DNA from: Toxorhynchites rutilus septentrionalis
Taxonomy: Eukaryota > Arthropoda > Insecta > Diptera > Culicidae
Reading direction: 5' to 3'
NCBI RefSeq assembly: GCF_029784135.1
Contig: NC_073744.1
Span: 30,672,981 to 30,736,980, forward strand
DNA: 64,000 nt
Shown here: piece by piece, positions 59,239 to 64,000 of the stretch
Layout: each line of letters begins with the position of its first letter
How positions within the stretch are numbered: position 1 is the stretch's first letter
Notes under the pieces: generated by a model
Told to the model about the DNA's origin: nothing
Databases searched by the model: none
Seen by the model: the letters and a program-made list of their open reading frames with translations, nothing else
Translations under genes and position numbers: made by a program

Positions 59239-60100
59239 CTACTATGGAACAGCATCGTTCAAATATATAACAACGACGACGACGACGATGACGACGCTGG
59301 TCCAGAGAAAGGAAATCTCTCGGACTCTCGGACCCCCCGCACCAGAGTGCTGGCTGTGTACACATGAGCACAACTACAGCCAACACACGTACCAAGCCAT
59401 GGAAACCCGCACCACCCCGAAGGATTCTTCATTCTCGGCGCGGACAAAACGATTTTCTTTCACGACGACGTCCACCTTTCACATACATGCTTGTGCTTCC
59501 GCTGTTTAGCTACCCTTCCCCCCGCAACCTCTCGAATCCTCTGTCCATATCAAAGCCACCGCTATACACCCCCACCCCACCGCTCCTTAACCAACCCTCG
59601 CGAGAAGCAATCATACACACGGTCCGAATAGCGCGCGCCCCCTCACTGCTTGGAGCGGGGTTTCTCCTTTTTTCTCCCCCCCGGGGAAATTGCGACCAAA
59701 CAAAAACCTATTCCAAAGACTGTGCTGCCGCGAGAAGCAAATCGTACGACGCGAAAAGCCGCCGCCGCCGTCGTCCTCACCGAAGCGCGCTGTGTCCCTT
59801 CTTACCCGTCGTGCACACACACACACACCCGGTACACCCCTCCCCTGACCCGCACCGTCAGCAGCAGCCTTTATTCCTGTCACAGGCAAGATCGCTCTCG
59901 CCCACCTTCAATATCGTCGGCTTCTTCATCGCACGACACACAACTGGCCGTGTGGGATCTCCCAGGAGCAAAAGAAGAATGACAACACACGAGAAATAAG
60001 CATCAGCAGCAGCATCACAGGATATACACCACATGCAGGATAGACACTCGCGCGGTATCGCTTGGAACAGTGGTCCAGTGTGTTGATTCAGTGGCGGGGA

Positions 60101-60358
60101 AAACATGAGTGGTTTTGCGATGAACTTACAGCAATAAGCATTTTCTTTCTACTGGTGGAAGGACTTATTTTATCCAAGAATATTTTGTAGAAAGGGCTGC
60201 TTTTTGGACGAACTTCGTTTAAACAATGACGCTGAACTCAACAAACGGAACTTGTCAAAAACAAAAAAAAAATGGAAAAAAATGTTGTTTTGAAAAATGT
60301 TGGATGGAGGTGTCCAAGACACGAACCTGAGCGAACCTGCAACACTGCACCTATTGAA
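60101..60358. other. Flanking sequence with weak repeat C text
   Basis: GGTGTCCAAGACACGAACCT at 60309 resembles the first half of repeat C. Otherwise nothing was recognised. Confidence 0.35.
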
Positions 60359-60376
60359 TACAGTTCGGACTCGATT

Positions 60377-61115
60377 TTTTTTTCCAAAATATATATTTTA
60401 TTAAGGCACATGTGGCGTTAGCCTGACGGGGCCGGGAGTACAATATTTTGACAATTTTTGTCTTACAACTATGTTAGTAATATGTAACCGATTACTCGCG
60501 GTTGGCTCGAGGTTAGTATTACAAGTGTTCTCATAATTGGTATGTTGCAGTCTTCGATGCTCTGTACGTGTGCACGACACGGGATACTTCCTATTGGGAT
60601 GCAGCTGACCCTTAATCAGCAACGCCCCCCTAGTCTGTACCCCATATCTAGCGTGGTGCGTCTTTCTCGCCTCGAGGAATCCAGGATAGAATGGTCACTA
60701 GCCGGCGCAATCATCAGCTCGTGTAGAGTTGTCATGAGCGGTACAACCTTTGGCTCTTGTTGAATGATCAGTGGACTGCACAACCTTCGGCCCGTTCATC
60801 TGTAAAGAGTGTGTGTATGTATTGCCGCGACTAAGTAAAAGTTTATCGATCGGATAGGAGGGATATGAAACGGGGGCACAACGAAGGAAACATCATTAAA
60901 CGTTGACATCGGCGTTTCTGAGGAACAGGTATAGATGAAGCAGAAGATCAGGATCCCGGCTACCTAAGATATCCCGGACGGGGATATCCGATTGTCTGCC
61001 TTGTGCTCTCAGTGCTCTAAAGAGCTGAGAGCGAGCAGCATGGAACCGGATACACGACCAGACAACATGCTCGATGTCGTGGTAGCCATCGCCACAATCA
61101 CAAAGATTAGTTTGG
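60377..61115 (-). mobile_element. I-clade LINE family 2, 3' end (copy 3)
   Basis: Minus-strand insertion of 739 bp, 5'-truncated, with a T-run at its left border. TCGGACTCGATT at 60365-60376 and 61116-61127 is a 12-bp target duplication. It is the longest of three copies (the others are at 9582 and 31183). Confidence 0.88.
60896..61115 (-). pseudogene. LINE family 2 ORF2, C-terminal 72 residues
   Basis: The minus strand reads LCDCGDGYHDIEHVVWSC then RSQLFRALRAQGRQ, DIPVRDILGSRDPDLLLHLY and LFLRNADVNV, ending at TAA 60898-60896. The zinc motif and following text align with residues 418-488 of the RNase H piece at 6225-7691, placing it in the same clade but a different family. Only the end of the protein survives. 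Confidence 0.85.
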
Positions 61116-61410
61116 TCGGACTCGATTATATGTGATTCGATAAAAATTTTTTTTTTACATTCAAATATGACTTGTTTTAAGAAAAAATGTAACCTTTGAA
61201 CGCTAAGATGGAATATAGGTGGCTATTATATTAGGTTGGGAAAAAAAATATCCATTATTTTCTCGGTAGCTGGCTTTAGTGATCAATATTTCGCGTAATA
61301 TCAATCATACAATTTCAAGTTTAGGCTCGTTGTAAAGGTGACATTTAACACTAAAAAAAATTCTCGATTCCGGGAGTTTGATTGAGATGTTTTAATGCAT
61401 CCACCATATA

Positions 61411-62911
61411 CACTCTGTCCAACTTCTATAAGACCACCCAGATTATGTTTCGTTGCAACACAAACAGTTAGAATTTTAACAAGATACATTCATACATTGT
61501 AGAATGCTTAGAATAAAGTAAATTTAAAATCAATTCCGTTCAAAAGAGTTGTTCGTTTATTTATTGTGCTAAAAATATGATAATTTCAGCTGTACAGTTT
61601 CTATAACACCAATTCAGAATTCATAAACATTATCAATGAAAAATTCAAAACTATTGCCTGATTTTCATGTCAATAATTGACAGTCTTGCCATTTCGGTTA
61701 ATAACCTGGAAAATTCGAGTTGGAATATTATTTACCAAATTCTGCTGGACGGATTTCTCGATATTTTCATATGTTTCCGAAATTGCGACCTTGAGCTCTT
61801 CAATCGTGGTGTACAGTTTTCCCTCAGCGTAGATTCAACGTACAAGGATCCCCCTAAGATGTTCAACAGGATTCAAGTCTGGAGAACGAGCCAGTCAGTC
61901 CAAATAATTAAGTTCTTGGTCGCTAATCCATTGCTTAGTTTTCTTGCTGGTATGAATAGTAGCTTTTTATTGCTGGAATGTGAATTTTTTGTGACGATAT
62001 CCTCGCAAAAACGGTAGAAGAGAGGATTTCAGAACATGTATGTAATCCTTGAATTATGTGAAAGTTATCTTGAGCTTTCCAGTTGCACAGAATCCCACCC
62101 AAACCATGCACGAGCCTCCACTAAAATTCCCGGTTGAAAAATACTGTTCCGCCAGTACCCGTTGAATCCACCAGGACCATCCAAATTGAATTTTTTTTTT
62201 CGTCACTGGAGATAAACTAGCAAAGTTAAAAGTAAAAAAAATAATTGATGAACTTTAATATGAAATGAAGAATAGCAAAATGTATTATTTTGAAAACGTT
62301 CTTTGTCTAACAAAACATATCCCTCTGTTGATTCATGTGAGCTTTGGCAAAACTGTAAGGACTTTTTACCAAAATTTGACGAATTGTCTCCCGTAAAACA
62401 TTAATATTCAAAGATTGCTTTATTTGCATAAGCGATTTTGAAGTATTCGAAGCTGTTATAATTATTTCCCGCTTATCCCGGTCAGAGAGCTTAGATTTAC
62501 GTGGAGCTCTCTTCATTTTACCTTATCCTTGAGGATTCTACTAATTGAGAACTACTTGATGGGATCATCCAATCCGACGAGCAATTTCTCTAATTCCAAC
62601 ATTTTCTTGGTGAAATGCATCGATTTGTCCTTTTTTTCTATCCGTGAGCACTTTTCCTTTCGGCATTTTCTAGGTTTATTAATCAAACTAACTAAAAACA
62701 ACGGAAAACGTAACTCTTATAGAAACTTGACACTTAAAAAATACAAAAAAAATTGTTTACGCTCAACGCTTGCACACACACATATGAGAATCATGCAGTG
62801 TATGATAATTACCAGTACAAATACACTAGAATATAAATTGCAGCGTTGTTTGTTTACAATGACACAAAGCAACAAGATCATCACCTGGTCTTATAGATAT
62901 TGGTCAGAGTG
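61411..62911 (-). mobile_element. Tc1-like element, 1501 bp, inserted in mariner
   Basis: CACTCTGTCCAACTTCTATA at 61411 and its partner (inverse CACTCTGACCAATATCTATA) ending at 62911 are terminal inverted repeats, with about 26 of 31 bases alike. TA flanks both ends (61409-61410, 62912-62913). Its length is close to the usual 1.5-1.7 kb of Tc1 relatives. The transposase inside is on the minus strand and decayed. Confidence 0.88.
61670..62516 (-). pseudogene. Tc1-like transposase, decayed
   Basis: The start at 62516 gives MKRAPRKSKLSDRDKREIII and a helix-turn-helix region ending ETIRQILVKSP. After disrupted sequence, FSDEKKFNLDGPDGFNGYW (about 62200-62145) shows the first catalytic D. Then TSKKTKQWISDQELNYLD (about 61950) leads to LARSPDLNPVEHL (about 61865), with the last acidic residues, and the end TRIFQVINRNGKTVNY before TGA at 61672-61670. 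In-frame stops (for example the W-to-stop after NYLD) and shifts break it into at least four pieces. The order and length match a full Tc1 transposase of about 340 residues except for gaps. Confidence 0.85.
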
Positions 62912-63003
62912 TAGTCCGGACCTGGCATCAAGCGATTACCACCTTTTTCTCGCATTGCAAAATTTCCAGAGTGTTAAGATATTGGGATCAAGAGAGGAAT
63001 GAC

Positions 63004-63280
63004 GAATTTCATGTCAACTCGACTGGCCGTTGGCAGCACCATCTCAGATAACAGTGAGACGTTGTGGGTGTAAAGACATGGGTCATTTAGACAACTTTGA
63101 ATACTTGAAATATTCGAAAAAGAATTAGACTACTTTTTGGAAAAAGCCAATGTTTTTTTCTTAATTTTTTACAAAAATGTATGACTTAAAAACTATGATA
63201 CCTACAAAGTTCGTGTGAACAGAAGAAATGTAGGAAATTATTTAAATTCTAACAAAAAAAATACCAAAAAAATTTTGGAA
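63004..63280. other. AT-rich stretch, nothing recognised
   Basis: Possibly the decayed 3' end of the mariner; no terminal repeat was found. Confidence 0.35.
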
Positions 63281-63741
63281 AAAAAATTGTGTTTCATTTG
63301 TGTGGCAGCCCCTCCCCCTCCCTTCTCCTTAATGAGGATAGAGTCTAATCCCCATAGAAACAATTAATGTATCCTAAAACCTCAATATGTCGAATTTGGT
63401 TTCATTTGCTTGATTAATTCTCGAGTGATGCAGAAATTTGTGTTTCATTTGTATGGCAGCTCCCCCTTCAAGAGGGGGATGGAGAGACTAACCATTACAG
63501 AAACATTTATTGCACCCTAAAACCTCCATATGCCAACTTTCGTTTCATTTGCTTGATTAATTCCCGAGTAATGTAGAAATCTGTGTTTAATTTGTATGGC
63601 AGCCCCCCCCCTTTGAGAGGGGGAAGGGGCTCAAACTATCCCGAAAACCTTCCCCGGCACCAAAAACCCCTACATACCAATTGTCATGTTGATCGGTTCA
63701 GTAGTTTCCGAGTCCATAAGACAGACAGACAGAAATCCATT

Positions 63742-63781
<40 letters not shown>
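63281..63781 (+). mobile_element. Mini-me-type element, 5'-truncated (copy C)
   Basis: Three units of about 145 bp (TTTGTGTGGCAGCC at 63297, TTTGTATGGCAGC at 63448 and 63591) are followed by the core GATCGGTTCAGTAGTTTCCG, three GACA units and a (TA)n tract at 63744-63781. Same orientation as copy B. Confidence 0.72.
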
Positions 63782-63783
<2 letters not shown>

Positions 63784-64000
63784 TTATCGCATTTTAAATA
63801 ACTCTATTTAACTAACTTTTCTCTATTAAGAAACATGTCAAGAACACGTCAAACGTGAGAATTTACACACAAAAATGTTACGAGCAAAATATATTTTTTT
63901 CCGGGAGTCTTCGTATAAAATTTATTTATATTCCAAAACCTATAAAAGATAGAAAGTTAATGTCTTCTACAAAAGTTTATATTTTAATAAGATCTAAAAC
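63782..64000. other. AT-rich stretch at window end
   Basis: Nothing recognised. Confidence 0.4.

Larger units (their letters stand above)
58101..60100. other. GC-rich non-repetitive island
   Basis: Unique-looking and GC-rich at about 58200-60050, with CAG, GAC and CA runs. The longest frame (211 codons plus, 59364-59999) is proline, serine and arginine rich and shows no domain; the opposite strand is equally open in places. One exon-like segment with a donor site lies at 59187-59238. It could hold 5' untranslated or regulatory sequence of a host gene. Confidence 0.4.
60361..61140. mobile_element. Pogo-type terminus, family i (left end), split by a LINE
   Basis: TA at 60359-60360 then CAGTTCGGACTCGATT, interrupted by the LINE tail, and resumed at 61116 as TCGGACTCGATTATATGTGA. 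This shows an element of family i received the LINE within its terminal repeat. The right end of the element is not in view. Confidence 0.6.
61231..63003 (+). mobile_element. Mariner element remnant, split by a Tc1-like element
   Basis: TA at 61229-61230 is followed by TTAGGTTGGGAAAAAAAATA, a typical mariner left terminus. The N-terminal two thirds of the gene is missing. C-terminal coding sequence appears from about 61300 and is interrupted at 61410 by the Tc1-like element, resuming at 62912. The right terminus was not found. Confidence 0.8.
61297..63003 (+). pseudogene. Mariner transposase C-terminal fragment, in two parts
   Basis: The first part reads VVKVTFNTKK...FD, a stop, then DVLMHPPY up to 61410. 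The second, from 62912, reads SPDLASSDYHLFLALQNFQS and SREE before a TGA at 63001-63003. Removing the 1501-bp insert and one TA restores the family signature around PPYSPDL. The aspartate in SSDYHLF matches the third catalytic residue of mariner (D34D). Stops and the missing N terminus show the gene is dead. Confidence 0.82.

Noticed and set aside
59364..59999. A 211-codon proline- and serine-rich protein
   Set aside because: No domain, overlapping open frames on the other strand, and short simple repeats inside; likely chance in GC-rich sequence.

Overview
The window looks like intergenic or intronic DNA from an insect, most likely a mosquito or related nematoceran fly. This is inferred from the element mix: I-clade LINEs carrying RNase H, tRNA-derived SINEs, mini-me-type elements that carry (TA)n and GTCT repeats, many Tc1/mariner/pogo relatives, and high AT content. 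The DNA is eukaryotic; no operons, rRNA genes, functional tRNA genes or CRISPR arrays are visible. I found no intact host protein-coding gene. All long reading frames with recognisable homology are pieces of transposable elements, and all are broken.

Layout. 1-2500 is moderately GC-rich, non-repetitive sequence. 2956-4128 holds dispersed repeats. 4143-8049 is a 5'-truncated I-clade LINE with a 14-bp target duplication. 8.8-15.8 kb holds pogo-type termini, a truncated LINE tail, and a large foldback element (13.4-15.1 kb) with a SINE inside one arm. 16734-17766 is an IS630/Tc1/mariner element with good terminal repeats and a deleted transposase. 20.7-22.9 kb holds a SINE and a pogo-like element containing two SINEs inserted one after the other at the same target. 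25.4-26.6 kb is a mini-me-type element. 28.3-43.5 kb is a mosaic of MITEs, hairpin repeats, pogo-like elements (32339-32901 and 38291-40097) and a LINE tail. 43.98-46.3 kb is a second mini-me element whose (TA)n tract carries an internally deleted mariner-like element. 48.6-57.6 kb is a region of degenerate short-motif repeats that hosts a nearly full-length, broken LINE of the restriction-like-endonuclease type (minus strand, 50.5-54.5 kb) and a second foldback element. 60.4-63.8 kb contains a LINE tail inserted in a pogo-type terminus, a mariner split by a Tc1-like element, and a third mini-me copy.

Between these repeats lie islands of more GC-rich, apparently unique sequence (about 0.3-2.5, 11-13.4, 18.7-20.3, 26.6-28.1, 34.4-35.9, 46.6-48.6 and 58.1-60.1 kb). 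They are the most likely places for host regulatory sequence or small exons. Three short minus-strand open segments with splice-site-like borders (1661-1761, 47204-47273, 59187-59238) are offered as weak exon candidates.

The most notable pattern is that at least six sequence-unrelated families share one design: a pogo-like CAG...CTG terminus next to TA, followed by a 9-15 bp motif repeated two to five times. One of these termini is joined directly to a pogo/Tigger-type transposase fragment. The window also records insertion order clearly (Tc1 in mariner, SINE in foldback, SINE after SINE, LINE in pogo terminus). All identifications come from reading the sequence and recalling protein families; no database search was possible.
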